Source: Lampris incognitus (lineage: Eukaryota; Chordata; Actinopteri; Lampriformes; Lampridae). From it: a stretch of 64,000 nt of DNA. Positions 12,801-26,628 of this stretch are shown piece after piece. The notes under the pieces were generated by a model that worked only from the letters and a program-made list of their open reading frames with translations, made no database searches and was not told the DNA's origin. How positions within the stretch are numbered: the stretch's first letter is position 1; every line of letters begins with the position of its first letter. Position numbers and translations under genes: made by a program. The stretch spans positions 150,843,232-150,907,231 of the forward strand of contig NC_079211.1 of assembly GCF_029633865.1 (NCBI RefSeq), written 5' to 3'.

Positions 12801-13271
12801 ACATAATTTGACAGTAATAACTTACAGATGTGAAATACGTCATACTAACTGACGGCACATTAAAATGAGGCTCGAATGAGCAAGGATGTCTCATTTTGTT
12901 AAATGCCTGTTGCTTCAACTCCTCTCCTTGCATTTCTGTATATGTTTACATGTTTACGTGTTTGTGACACGCGCCACGGGGAGCGTTCGAGATGTTAATA
13001 ATATCTTTAACTTGTTCACTCACACGGGCCATTGCGCTGCTCTCCTGTGAGCCACGACCCCTCTCTCTAAAGCAGAGGCTAAACCACACCCCCTATCACA
13101 GTGATGTATGTGTTTATTTGCTGCATATAGAGTGGGGAAGTTAGAGCCAATCACAAGTGGCCACTCGAGATGCATGTGGAGACGCATTCTAATACCAGGT
13201 GTGAACTGACCTACTGTCCACTTGTGATCGGATCACCCAAGACACATGTTAATACCAGGTATAAACAGCCC

Positions 13272-14623
<1,352 letters not shown>

Positions 14624-14981
14624 TCTGTTCATCTGGACACAACGTTTATTGAGAGAAATGTTTCATCACTCATGTAAGTGACCTCTTCAGTCTCGCCTGA
14701 CTGCAGGTACCCCACCCTTATAAACAATACAGTGGCATAACGAGCCACACCAGCGACCAGTTTCATATGCAAATATGGGTGTGACCATTAAGTAGAGTTT
14801 CAATGGCCATGTGTAATTTCCCAATCCTCTGTGAATAGTACACATGGCCATCATAACTATAGTTAATGGTCACACCCATATTTGCATATGAAACCGGTCA
14901 TTGGTTTCAGTCATCATGCCACTGAATTGTTTATAAGGGTGGGGCTACCTGCAGTCACTTGAGACTGAAGAGGTCACTTAT
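14624..14981. mobile_element. Foldback repeat with long inverted arms
   Basis: taagtgacctcttcagtctc at 14685 and its inverse gagactgaagaggtcactta ending 14981, plus cacccttataaacaatacag versus its inverse near 14925-14945 and atatgggtgtgaccatta (14772) versus taatggtcacacccatat (14863-14880). The two halves fold on each other around 14830. No coding sequence. Confidence 0.65.
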
Positions 14982-17301
14982 GCCCCTTTTCCACTGCATA
15001 GCACTGGCTCAACTTGACTACTCTGTTCGACTCTACTCGCTTTACTTTTTGGGATGTGGTTTTCCACTGCAGATAGTGTCCCCTTACGGCGAAGCCCCGC
15101 TGGTCATTTGTGGGCGTGTTGACTTAGTTTTTCCTCCCTCGTCTACCAGCGCCCCACACAAGTGTTTTATTTTCAAAAAAATCAACAAGACCAACTCTAA
15201 ATGTGTGCTTCACATGAACAATATTAGTGTGACTACGAGATTCACTGAGAAAAAAATCAATTTTTACATGAATAGTTTATCAACTATAATACAAGTTTCA
15301 TAAGACTCACTTTGGCATTTCCTGGTTATAAGCAGAGCTGTTCAATTTCTCTCTGACCAATCAGTGGTCAGATTTTATTTATATTTAAATATAGATACAT
15401 TTTGTTTATATTTTGTTTATAGTTTATATTTAAATTGAAATATTTTGTTTATTTTATTTATATTTAATTAAATATACATATTTATATTTTATTTATTTAT
15501 ATTTTATTTAGTTATTTATTTATAGTGGTATTTTCATGTCATCTTTTAGTATCGGCTCAGCTCACTTGGAACCTCGACGGAGGTGATACCAAAAGAAGTA
15601 CCTGGTACCAGGTTCCAGAGTTTTAACTGAACCGTGGCGCTCCCCCGTGCTGACAACTGCTTCTGCCGCTGTGATAGTTGCCAAAACGGGGTTTAAGAAA
15701 TACACTGTTTGTATATGTTTTCTCATCTACCAATGCTGACATAAGCGATCGCTGGGCGATCGCGATCGGTGAAATGTAGTCTTACCGCACAGACGGAAGC
15801 TTGCATGTTTGTTCATACCGCACATGCGTTCCTGCCTTCCTTTCCTGTTAACCCTGGCGCCATCTGACGTTCTGTCAGCCAAACGTCTGAGGACACCTGG
15901 CACCTGGCGCGGGACCCGGAGGACTCGCCCTGCTGCTCTGCGTCAGAAGACGTCTCAGCGAGCAGACGTCATGCTTTTAGAGCCGTTAGCCTATCACGTT
16001 TCAAAACGTCACGCCAAAAGCACCGGGAAAACGAGTCGCCGCGACGTCACAACTACCGATCCCGGGGCTCTTCAAGAGAAGGTCGGACATGAAAAACGGC
16101 CTTCTGGCTTTGTTCCGAGTGACAGGTGATTACAAATGTCGAAATTAGCATTAAATGACACGCTCTTGTGCTGTGGTCACTCACGTGGCATTGTCGATGT
16201 TGTCAATGTTCTTATGAGAAGGTTCTTTACAACTACGGCAAACTTCTTGAAAAATAGGGTTGCAAAGTAATCTTTATCATTCTTACAATGTACCACTGAA
16301 TATTTTCTTTAGTTAATTTGTTTTTGCAAGTTAAATAACTGTATTTATTTTTGTGGCAAAGTATGCATTAAGCCTATTATGTGACGGAATGCAGAATCAA
16401 CCAGTGGCTCCTTGTAATATTTTGGTACCAAACCTTTCCTTTTTGAACTTAAAAACAGTTATTTAGTTCATTCAATACCATTAAAACCAAGGAAAAACGG
16501 AAGGGAGCTGAATATTTTCACAATTTATCACCAAGATTCAGTTATTTGTCTATGTCTGTTCTTATCCCTGATACATCATAAACAATTCAGCTTAACATAG
16601 TCAAATGACTGAAATGTAATTTGTGGGTCTATACACACATTCCTGAAAAAGTAAAGTTTTATTAGTGTTCATGCAGTGAGCCAAAATATTTTTAAAGCAT
16701 TTGAAAGGTGAATATCAAAGAAATATCTTTAATTAATTGGAATAAAATAATAAAAATGGAATATTCTATAAAATACATATTCATCGTTTGTATGGCAGTT
16801 AATGTCTGAATGAACAGATCATTCAGACATTAACTGCCATACACATGATCATCGGAACTATGTTTTTAAAGTTGTGTGAAGAAATAAAGTATAGAAATGT
16901 ATTTTCTGCAGTTGTCATCTTCATGATGTGTGGTCAGATGATTACAGGAATCAACAAAAAAGAAAAAACAGTATAATATGCACTAAAAAGTATATTTTCG
17001 TGGCACCTTTATTCATCTCAAATGCACCAGAATGCACCATTTAAAGAGTATGTTTTCAAAATTTCCATTTAAAGAATATGTTTTCAAAAATTTCCCCGGA
17101 CCCCCCTCTGGTGGGCTTCGCACCTTTGACACTCACAGCTCCGCACCTTCGGTGCTTGTCCATCACTTCCCCCACTGTGAGAAATATTTCTGGTTAGAAC
17201 ACTGGGTTACTATCCCTAACTTTTGCCCAATGGAAAACCAAAAAAAGCGAGTAGAGTTGAGTCGAGTCGAGCCGGTACCATGTAGTGGAAAAGGGGCCTA
17301 A
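14982..17301. mobile_element. TIR transposon (Harbinger-like, non-autonomous) inserted in foldback repeat
   Basis: The left end tgccccttttccactgcata and the right end, inverted, ggccccttttccactacatg match at 17 of the first 20 positions, and both continue with ctcgactc-type sequence. The pair cuts between gaggtcactta and taagtgacctc. The interior has aagtacctggtaccaggttc (15596), AT-rich sequence and a 25-bp perfect hairpin at 16789-16843. A 106-aa frame at 15809-16129 has no recognisable domain. No transposase found. Confidence 0.6.
16789..16843. repeat. Perfect hairpin, 25-bp arms, 5-nt loop
   Basis: tgtatggcagttaatgtctg with atga, loop acaga, then the exact inverse. Inside the TIR element. 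Confidence 0.9.
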
Positions 17302-17480
17302 GTGACCTCTTCAGTCTAAACTGACTGCAGGTATCCCACCCTTATAAACAATACAGTGGTATAATGACCGAAACCAACGATCGGTTTCAGATGCAAATAT
17401 GGGTGTGACCATTAACTAGAGTTTCAATGGCCATGTGTAATTCCCCAATCCTCTGTGAATAGTACACGTGGCCATTGTAC
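17302..17480. mobile_element. Half copy of the same foldback repeat
   Basis: taagtgacctcttcagtcta through gtacacgtggccattgtaca repeats the left half of 14685-14850 with a few changes. It abuts the right end of the TIR element 14982-17301. Confidence 0.65.
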
Positions 17481-17556
17481 ACCCTTATATGTGCTCAAGT
17501 ACAGCACTTAAAGGTACAGTGTGCAATTGTTGCACATACCGGCTGTGGGCCCCACA

Positions 17557-17589
17557 TCAGCCACTGTTTTGTTCAGACTCTGTAAACTT

Positions 17590-17620
<31 letters not shown>

Positions 17621-18285
17621 GCCGCTTGTCTGGGGTCGGGTCGTGGTGGCAGCCAGCTAAGTGGGGCACTGCAGACGTCCCTCTCCCGATCAATGCCCTC
17701 TAGCTCCTCCTGGGAGATCCCAAGATGTTCCCAGCTCAGATTTGACATGTAGTCCCTCCAGCGAGTTCTGGGTCTACCTCGGGGTCTCCTCCCAGTTGAC
17801 CGTGCTCGGAAAACCTCCAAAGGAAGGCGCCTAGGTGGCATCCTAATCAGATGCCCGAACCACCTCAACTGGCTCTTTTCAGCGTGAAGGAGAAGCGGCT
17901 CTACTCCGAGCTCCCTCTGGATGGCCGAGCTCCTCACCCCATCTGTAAGGCTGAGCCCAGACACCCTACGGAGGAAACTCATTTCAGCCGCTTGTATCTG
18001 TGATCTCACCCTTTCGGTCACTACCCAAAGCTCATGAGCATAGGTGAGGGTTGGAACGAAGATTGACTGGTAAATTGAGAGCTTTGCCTTCCGGCTCAGC
18101 TCCCTCTTCACCACAATGGTCCGGTACAACGTCCGCATTACTGCTGTTGCTGTACCAATCTGTCTGTCAAGCTCCCGCTCCACTCTACCCTCACTTGTGA
18201 ACAAGACCCCGAGATACTTGAACTCCTTCTCTTGAGGAAACAACTCATCCCCAATGTTTTCCGCTTTATTATGCGCAAATGACAA
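17557..18285 (-). pseudogene. LINE 3' end (same family as 57.4-59.0 kb), ORF still open
   Basis: A 242-aa frame with KEFKYLGVLFTSEGRVEREL, the conserved SFLRRVSGLSLTDGVRSS and LLLHAEKSQLRWFGHLIRMP blocks, and RGRPRTRWRDYMSNLSWEHL, which is the C-terminal end of the RT protein without the catalytic part. It ends in a GAT repeat (17590-17620 as cat on the plus strand), the 3' tail of the element. 5'-truncated insertion. Confidence 0.8.
17588..17620. repeat. CAT microsatellite (LINE tail)
   Basis: Ten or so cat units at the 3' end of the minus-strand LINE. Confidence 0.85.
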
Positions 18286-18356
18286 AAACCAGCCAGTGCC
18301 ACATGGCCTTCAGTTCCTTTAGAAGTTTTCTGTGGCCCTCATTTCTCAAGTGCATA

Positions 18357-18610
18357 GGAGAAACAGGGGCTCAGGAGGTGGAGCAGGTTGTCTGGCAACT
18401 GCAGGGTTGCCAGTTCAATCCTCAGCTCCTCCTGGCAGAAATGTCGAGATGTCCCTGAGCAAGACGCCTAACCCCTTACTGCTCCTGATGGGCTGGTTTT
18501 TACCCTGCATGGCTGACACCGCCGTCCATGTGTGTGGGTGAATGTGAGGAATTAATTCATTGTGAAGCCCCCTGAGTTGCTGTTGCAGCCAGGAAAGTGC
18601 TGTATAAACT
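18357..18610 (+). mobile_element. tRNA-headed SINE type D
   Basis: Head ggggctcaggaggtggagca with B-box gccagttcaatcctc and body gatgtccctgagcaagacgc to gtgctgtataaactgc, a pattern widespread in fish (recognised from memory). Single copy in the window. Confidence 0.6.
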
Positions 18611-18765
18611 GCACGCACAACATGGCTAACCCGAAGGTGAGATAGGTCCTGTCTGTTGTTGCCAGTAGAGCTCATGTTGTTGCAGTGCTCCACATAGCCA
18701 TGGCAGTGTGTGTTATTATGGATTGTACCTTTATGTGAAAGTACCTGGATTGCCAATTAGTGTCC

Positions 18766-19144
18766 AGATTATCTATCCATCCATCATCCAAACCGCTTAT
18801 TCTGCTCTCAGGGTCGCAGGGATGCTGGAGCCTATCCCAGCAGTCATTGGGCAGCAGGTGGGGAGACACCCTGGACAGGCTGCCAGGCCATCACAGGGCC
18901 AACACACACACATTCACACCTAGGGACAATTTAGTACCGCCAATTCACCTGGCCTACATGTCTTTGGACTGTGGGAGGAAACCGGAGCCCCCGGAGGAAA
19001 CCCACACAGACACGGCAAGAACATGTAAACTCCACACAGAGGATAACCCGGGACGAGCCCCAAGGTTGGACTACCCCAGGGCTCGAACCCAGAACCTTCT
19101 TACTGTGAGGCGACCACGCTAACCACTGTGCCACTGTGCCGCCC
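18766..19144 (-). mobile_element. tRNA-headed SINE, full-length type A
   Basis: Same family as 11019-11387 in the other orientation: tail tatccatccatcatcc on the left, head ending gtgccactgtgccgccc on the right, with B-box gggctcgaaccc at 19078-19090. Confidence 0.75.
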
Positions 19145-20199
19145 TGTCCAAATTATTATTACCTGTCCTAATTATACTTTTAGTCCAGTATCCAGTGGGG
19201 ATTCTTGGTATCAGAATCAGCGGGGGGGGGGGGATTTTACTATGATACAGTTACAGAATATTTGGACATTCAGTCTATTTTGACATTCTAAGTTAAAAAA
19301 TTTTTTTTAATACATTCCTTTTTCTTTTTTTTAAAATATTGAACAAAAACAACTGCTAGATCCCATGATGAGACTGTACAAACACTCAAAAAAATCCTTC
19401 TGACCTTGTGTATTTTATGGTGTGTAACGACTGCAGATTAAAACAAAGTGTCAGCATTGTTTGAAACGTTTACAAGAAATTTTGGCTAAGTCAACATCAC
19501 GTTTGCTATTTTCTTTCCAAACTACCGCGGCGAAAGATACAACGGCTAAATGTGCCTCTGTAAACACACGCTCGGTGTTTGTTCAAGGGGAGGCAGTTTT
19601 GAATGGCCTACACTCCTCTGCAGGCCGATGCAAATCAGAGCTTCTAAGTGTTAACCTTGGCATCCGCGCTGTTTACTCAGTGTGGCGTAAGCCAGGTGTG
19701 CCCGTCATTTGTCATCGAGTAGTTAAAATTAACAGCTGCTCCATCTGCAGCCACCTTCGCATGCAAACGCTGCTGTTGTTGCAGAATTTACAATTCCCTC
19801 CTCTCTCCTCCATCAGCACAAAAGTTGTCCAATGCATTGCAAAGGTTCATCGTTGCAACAGCGGCAACCCCCGAAAATAACACTGATAAGTTTGCTTTGC
19901 CCAATTTCACCGTACAGGATGTGTTGCAGAGGATGGTTGTGTTTTCTTTGGGTGAAAATGCAACACAAAGCATTTTCCCATAGCATTTACATGAGTGTTT
20001 ACACCGGCAAATAGACAATGGATGGCTAAGTAGGTGGAGATGGTGTGTCAGGGTGCAGGATGGAGGAATTTGTTGTCAGCAACAACTCAGGAAATCAAGA
20101 ACAGCCTAAATTATACAAATATCCATCCATCCATTGTACAACTGTACTATCCGCTGTGGCGACCCCTGAAAAACGGAACAAGCTGAAAGAAGAAGAAGA
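19145..20199. other. Intergenic before the L2-like LINE
   Basis: Holds a 139-aa open frame (19461-19880) starting MKRLQEILAK without recognisable domain; base composition is mixed. Not supported as a gene. Confidence 0.4.
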
Positions 20200-22746
20200 T
20201 ATAATATTATGTCCACAATACTCTCACAAGGGTTTTACATCATGCCTGGACAGTTTTGGATTACAGCAATATGTTGATTTTCCTACGCACTCCAAAGGAC
20301 ACATACTTGATCTGATTTGCTGCTCTGGTGTAACTCCTCTTAATTGCAATGCATCTGATTTGCCCATTTCCAACCACAAGTTAGTGTCTTGTGATGTTAA
20401 CTTAACAGTATCCAAAACGAATTTGTCACACTCCATCTCGTTCCGTAACATTAAGAATATTGATTTATCTGCTCTTACTAATGGAATTGATAACCTCCCC
20501 AGCAAAGACAATTTATCCACCCCAGACGAACTGGTCTCTCATTACAACAATAGCCTCTATAGTCTTTTAAATAATCTTGCTCCTTTAAAAACCTGGTCTG
20601 TTTCCTTTACCCACTCTGCCCTCGGTTTACACCTGCACTATGCCAGCTTAAAGCTAAAGGCCATCGCCTGGAAGGCCTTTACATGAAAACTGGTGTTGTT
20701 GTTCATAAAGACATGTATAACAACCACATACTTCATTATAAGGAAGCTCTGTCCACAGCTAAATCGTCTTATTATGTAAATTTAATTAGATCAGGCCAAG
20801 GGAACACTAGAGCCCTGTTTTCCATGGTAAACAATATTTTACAGTCACCAGACACCCTCGCACCTCACCTGTATTCAGTTGCTCAATGTAACACCTTCAT
20901 GACCTTTTTTAATGCCAAGATTGGAAATATTCATCAGCAATTGACCTCGTCAAACAGTACTGCATACAGTTCATCTTATTCACCCTTCTATGGTCCCCTC
21001 TCTTCTTCACTATCTAGTTTTAAACTCCCAACTATTACTGAAATATCCGGTCTTATTTGCAAATCCAAATCATCTACCTGTCAGCTAGACCCCCTTCCTA
21101 CTCATTTAGTAAATGCCTATCTACCTTCTCTATCCTCTTTAATAGCTGATATCATACATTCCTCCCCTACCTCTGGTCTTGTTCCCTCATCTCTCAAAAC
21201 AGCTGCAATAACTCCAATACTCAAGAAACCTGGTGCAGACCCCAACAATTTGAATGATTTTCACCCAATCTCAAATTTACCATCTCTTTCTAAAACATTT
21301 GAAAGAACAGTCACATCTCAGGTACATGCTACTTGACTAACAACAATCTGTTTGAACAATTCCAGTCTGGTTTTCGCTCCATGCACAGTACGGAGACGGC
21401 CTTGGTGAAAATCACTAATGATCTGTTGATGGCAGCTTACTCTGGACTCTTAACCATACTTGTCCCCCTTGATCTGAGTGCAGCCTTTGATACCATCTCA
21501 CATAACATCTTCCTAGAAAGATTAGCTTCCACTGGAATAAGTGGTACCCCCCCCCCCGACTGGTTTAGACCATATATCTCTGGCCTCACTTAGTTTGTCC
21601 AACTTAAAAATTTGAGATCTCAGTCCTTTCCTGTTACTACCAGTGTTCCCTAGGGCTCTGTATTGGGACCCCTCCTATTCATTATTTACCGATTACCTCT
21701 TGGCCACATTTTCAGGAAATTTGGCATTCAATTTCACTGCTACGTGGATGACACCCAGCTTTATCTATCCACCAAGCCTACCGCCACTCTTCCGCCCACT
21801 TCTCTTTCTGACTGCTTACTAGAAATTAAATCCTGGTTTTCATACCACTTCCTCAAAATTAATAGTGATAAAAATGAGGTCCTCCTAGTAGGCACTAAAT
21901 CTTCTTTGGCCTAACCTGATAGTTTTTCTCTGACTATTGACAATTCTATAGTTCCTCCATTGCCTCAGGTTAAGAGTCTTGGTGTCATCCTGGACAGCAT
22001 ATTAAATTTTGAAGCTCACATCAACAATGGTACCAGGTCTGCATACCTCCATCTACACAATATTAATCATCTTCAACCATCACTTACACCTAACAGCACC
22101 GCCATACTCACTCACACCCTGGTTACATCCTGTATTGACTACTGCAGTTCTATCCTCTTTGGTCTTCCCCTCAAGTGTCTTCATAAACTTCAACTGGTCC
22201 AGAATTCAGCTGCCCGTATCATTACCAGAACTCCTTCCATAGATCATATCACTCCTGTTCTTCAGCAGCTCCATTAGCTCCCTGTTAAATACCGTATTGA
22301 CTTCAAGATCCTGCTCCTCACCTTTAAGGCCCTTAATAACCTAGCTCCTTCATATCTTTCTGAACTCCTTCATATCCACACACCCTCCCGCACTCTCAGA
22401 TCCTCTTCTGCTCTCCAACTCACCACACCATCAGCCCGCTTGATTACCATGAGGTCTAGAGCCTTCAGTCGTTCTGCCCCCCGCCTGTGGAACTCTCTCC
22501 CACAAGACATTTACAACATTGACTTCACATCCCATCTCAAAATGCACCTTTTCAAACTGGCATATTCAGTCTGATCCACACTTCACTGAGTTTTGTGCAG
22601 ATGATGATTTTATACTTATCTGTTGTGTTAACTTTTTATCGTCTACCTGCTTTGTTTTGATGTTATGCTGTCTGATACAGTGCTGCTTGTTTTTTATTGT
22701 GTTCTGTCAGGTGTCCTTGGGTGCTCTGAAAGGCGCCCACAAATAA
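20200..22746 (+). pseudogene. L2-like LINE, 5'-truncated, ORF2 broken
   Basis: From about 20220 the text matches the end of an apurinic endonuclease domain (SKGHILDLICCSG, SNHKLVSCDV). A reverse transcriptase follows: PILKKPGADPNNLNDFHPIS, FEQFQSGFRSMHSTETALVK, LDLSAAFDTISHNI, then [11 protein letters not shown] with the catalytic YVDD at about 21740, and the thumb/C-terminal region ([23 protein letters not shown]). It ends in GCGCCCACAAATAAAATG and an ATT-rich tail, the usual 3' end of this fish family. Several stop codons and frame changes (near 20686, 21336, 21593, 21914, 22277) split it. When intact it copies itself by target-primed reverse transcription; this copy is dead. The clade call (L2/CR1 group) is from motif style only. 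Confidence 0.85.
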
Positions 22747-22999
22747 AATGTATTATTATTATTGTTATTATTATGTGTCTCTGTATTGTGTATCTTTGTG
22801 GTTGTGGTGGTTATTATAGTATATCAGTCGTTCGGTTGGTATGCCGGTTGTATATTGGTTGTTTTTTTTGGGGTTTTTTTTTTTATTGGTTTTCAAATTG
22901 CAAATCAGAACATTATACAGTGAATAACTATTATATAAAAACACAGCCAACATTCTCCACCCTGTTTTCCCTCCCCTTGCCCCATCCCTGTCAACTGAT

Positions 23000-23610
23000 T
23001 ACACACGTAAAAAGAAAAAAAAAAGAAAATAAAATTATAGTAATAAAATAAAATAAGGGTGTTTCTAAATTCAATGTACAACATCATAATAGCAGCCTAC
23101 TCCCTCAGAGCTGGTTCCTGCTGGAGCAGGTTACCAACATTAACATCATGTCTTAAGTACGTAAAAGGTCTCCAGATATCATCAAAAACATTTTGCTTAC
23201 GTCTAACAATATGTGTTATCTTTTCCATTGACATGTTTGACGCCATTTCTTTAATCCACTTTCCAATTCTTGGCCCATCAACATTTTTCCAATCAAGAGC
23301 AATTATACATTTAGCTTGTAATATCTACAAAACTTAAGTCTTTGCTTTGTAAGTGTGGGTTGGTCGGATATATACCCAGAATAAAAAGCTTATGATTCAG
23401 TGGTAATTTCTTTGATAAAATTTGATTAATCATATTAATAATATCCTGTCACAAGGATTTCATTTTCACACATTCCCATAAACAGTGGTACAGTGTCCCT
23501 CTTGCCTCATTACACTTGATACTAGTATCAGGAATGTTATCATTAACTTATGCAATTTAACAGGAGTTATGTATGTACGCATCCACCATTTATACTGTGT
23601 AATATATAAT
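23000..23610 (-). pseudogene. Tx1/L1-like LINE C-terminal fragment
   Basis: Read on the minus strand, the sequence gives KCIIALDWKNVDGPRIGKWI and MEKITHIVRRKQNVFDDIW, with stops in between. This resembles the extreme C-terminus of Tx1/L1-clade ORF2 proteins (the AK-x-I-x-x-W-K block). Poly-A-like runs near 23010-23040 (plus-strand a-rich) and TTTTTT tracts at 22860 border it. Clade call by pattern only. Confidence 0.55.
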
Positions 23611-23616
23611 ATATCG

Positions 23617-23740
23617 GTTGCCCTGTGATGGCCTGGCGGCCTGTCCAGGGTGTGGCCCCACCTGCCTGCCGCTGAATGACTGCTGGGATAGGCTCCAGCA
23701 TCCCTGTGACCCTGAGAGCAGGATAAGCGGTTCGGATAAC
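23617..23740 (+). mobile_element. SINE type A, 3' part only
   Basis: From gccctgtgatggcctggcgg to gataagcggttcggataac; the tRNA head is missing. Ends in AT-rich sequence with ggatggatgg at 23812. Confidence 0.65.
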
Positions 23741-24719
23741 AGAATGGAATATTGGTTGGTTGTTATATAACGGTCAGTTGTGTATCGGTGTTATATAGTG
23801 GTCTATATAATGGATGGATGGATGAATATTAATATATAATATATCAATAATTATACAAATATATGTATTATATTTATTAAATGTACATGATTGAAAAGTA
23901 ATAAAATAACTTTTCTTAATGTTTCATGCATGCTCAATAATTCAGGTAAGAAGATCAAAGAAGGTTGCCTCAGTTCATTTGGATACAACGTTTATTCATC
24001 TGGATACAATGTTTACTGACAGATATGTTTCATCTCATCTAATGACCTCTTCAAGAGGTCACTCAACCTTCTCTGAACTCTTCTTAATGACAAAAAAACA
24101 AAACCCAAAACTATCATTTCAGTCAGGCTGCTAAAAAACGGACATGAGAGGGACTTTATTTTCTCTTTCAGTCAATGTCAAGTTTCCAAACCGTTGGCCG
24201 AAGATTTACAACTATTTGCATCCCCTTGCAAATGTAGCTATCGTCTGGAAGTCCAAGTTGCATCATTTGCCTTTCGCCTCGATCCTTCAGTGAATGTTTC
24301 AAAAAGCGAAACACAGCCGGCGTCCAAGCGAGTCCTCGGCGAGCCGTGAATATGTGGGTCTATCAAACAAAGCTAAACCAAAACGAAACTAAATAAATAA
24401 AATAATCCGTGTCATAGTTTTAGGCGAGGTCTATTTTCGTGTGACTCGTTGCTTCAGGCAGCTCCTTGAGGGAAAGCTGAGAAGGGCCTTGGCTGCTGGT
24501 GGGAGCTTATTGCTTTATGGGCCCGCTGAGAACGAGCTGCTGTTTACTTTAACACACAGACTGGCTGTTCAGCTGTTGTTGTCTTTGTCGGCGTTACAAA
24601 GGTCAGTTTGTGTAACAGCAGCACCGTTCACGGCCTTGTTGTGTACAGAGGACAGGGATGCTGCCGAGGGCTGCCGGAGCAACACAAACAAGACAGAACA
24701 GGTGCTGATGATAGCCACC
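23741..24719. other. Intergenic with fragment of the foldback-type repeat
   Basis: 23960-24065 (ggatacaacgtttattcatc, cctcttcaagaggtcact) resembles the flank of the repeat at 14640-14695. 24130-24560 looks unique. No gene. Confidence 0.4.
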
Positions 24720-24925
24720 CTCCACCATGCACCATCTATCCTGCACCATCCACCATCTCCACCATCCATCCTGCACCATCCATCCTGCACCATTCACCAT
24801 CCATCTTGCACCATCCACCCTCCACATTCCACCCTCCACATTCCACCGTCCATCCTGCACCATTCACCATTCACCCTCCACCATCTATCCTGTACCATTC
24901 ACCATTCACCAGCGGCCATCCACAC
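24720..24925. repeat. Degenerate CCATCC/CACCATTC array
   Basis: Units such as catcctgcaccattcaccat with many length changes. Source of false HPPSILHH frames. Confidence 0.8.
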
Positions 24926-25012
24926 TTCCCAGAGGACTTGCGTGCAAGATGAGGCACCGATGGCATGTGCTTCAGTTTATACTGTTACAGGTTTCTTTTT
25001 TTTTTCTTTTGG

Positions 25013-25442
25013 GGTTTCCCCCCTTTTTCTCCCCAATTGTACTTTGCAGATTACCCTGTTTTCCGAGCCGTCCCAGTCTCTGCTCCACCCCCTCTGCTGA
25101 TCCGGGGAGGGCTGCAGACTACCACATGTCTCCTCCCATACATGTGGAGTCACCAGCCGCTTTTCACCTGACAGTGAGGAGTTTCACCAGGGAGACGTAG
25201 CGCACGGGAGGATCACGCTGTTCCCCCCAGTACCCCTCCCCCCTGAACAGGTGCCTCGACTGACCAGAGGAGGCGCTGGTGCAGTGACCAGGACACATAC
25301 CCACATCTGGCTTCCCACCCGCAGACACGGCCAATTGTGTCTGTAGAGATGTCCGACCAAGCCGGAGGCAACACGGGGATTCGAACTGGCGACCCCCGTG
25401 TTGGTAGGCAATGGAATAGACCGCTACGCCACCCGGACACCC
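25013..25442 (-). mobile_element. tRNA-headed SINE type B
   Basis: Minus-strand head gggtgtccgggtggcgtagc, B-box agttcgaatccccg, body with ggaggcgctggtgcagtgac on the plus strand and tail ggggagaaaaagggggg. The copy is closest to full length in this window. Confidence 0.75.
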
Positions 25443-26628
25443 ATACCATTACAGGTTAATTGGTTTTACATTTAGATTTAGATTTACATTCACTCAGTGT
25501 TTTTTTTTTTTACAGTATTTCCCTGTTATTGTGACATCTTAAGTCGTTTACCCCCAGCCTTTTTGTTGCTGCTGTTGTTGTATATTGTGTGTATTGTGTA
25601 CGTTGTACTGTATGTTGTCTATGGTCTTATATGTTGTGTATTATGTGTTGTCCAGTAGGATCCGTCTGAGCCAAGCTGAGTCAAATTCCTTGTACGTGGA
25701 AACACACTTGGCCAGTAAAATGTGATTCTGATTTGGATTCGAGTTTTGATTTTGAAGAGGTTTTTATCCAGAGCGACTTACATAACAGTTAGCAATTAGC
25801 AGATACATTTCAAGTGTTACCAGTTGGCATCATATAGTGCTACATAGCAATCATGTCATTATTAGTACTCTATTAACTAGTAGTAGTATTAACATAGTAG
25901 TACTATATGAAGTCATAATCTAGTCATAGTCTCCTCTCCTGTGTACTGTACCTAACATGATGTGATATTTACTGCTAATGATGTGATTACTGTGTAGCAA
26001 ATACACTATGACTTCATATAGTACTACTATGTTAATACTACTAATACTACTATGGTAACACTTGAAAGAAACGATCCTCCACCAAAAACGAGCCCATAGG
26101 TCGTTTGTACAAGCAGCTTATTACGACCTATAGTTATGTTTTAAAGTTAAGCGCCCTCTAGCGGTCGTGTGAATAACGACAATCTTGTGTCTCGGGGTTT
26201 GATCTTCGTTACCAACCAAAATGTGACGAGCCAAGAGATGGGGGAGTGCAAGACATATTTATACTCTTGTAAACTGTTGGTTTCTTCACAACTCTTCCCG
26301 AGCTACGTTTGCTTGCTTTCACACCTTCACTCCGCATGGACAGTAATAAAGTCCCAGTGTCCTCAAACGAGGACTTCATAATTAGCAGTGTGGCAGGGTA
26401 GCAACAAACCACCTATGATGTTGTCTGGGTTGGAGGACTTGTTGAAAATATCATGTGGAGCAGGTGCAAAGAGGACAGAATAGAGCAGACGCTGATGATA
26501 ATACTGAGGGCTAAATGGTGCCGACAACAGTAACGGCATTAGAGGACTCGCATGAAGGCCTGAGCTCAGCCTGCAGGGGGAGCGTCTTTTGGTCTTTATC
26601 GGAGGAAGTAAGCGAGTCAGGGACTGCG
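25443..26628. other. Intergenic, with the inverted repeat at 25881-26043
   Basis: Apart from the inverted repeat no element is recognised. Short frames only. Confidence 0.4.
25881..26043. repeat. Inverted repeat, 37-bp arms
   Basis: tagtagtattaacatagtag continuing to gaagtcata (25881-25917) is inverted without change at 26007-26043. Shorter outer pairs (gtgttaccag near 25815, tggtaacac near 26052) suggest a degenerate foldback element of about 250 bp. Confidence 0.8.

Noticed and set aside
15809-16129. 106-aa frame with basic residues
   Set aside because: No domain recognised; lies inside a TIR element without transposase and ends near a weak donor-like site. Not enough to call a gene.
19461-19880. 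139-aa frame
   Set aside because: No motif or conserved look; single frame of chance length in non-repeat DNA.
24441-25100. 219-aa frame
   Set aside because: Runs through a CCATCC repeat and into a SINE; its content is simple sequence.
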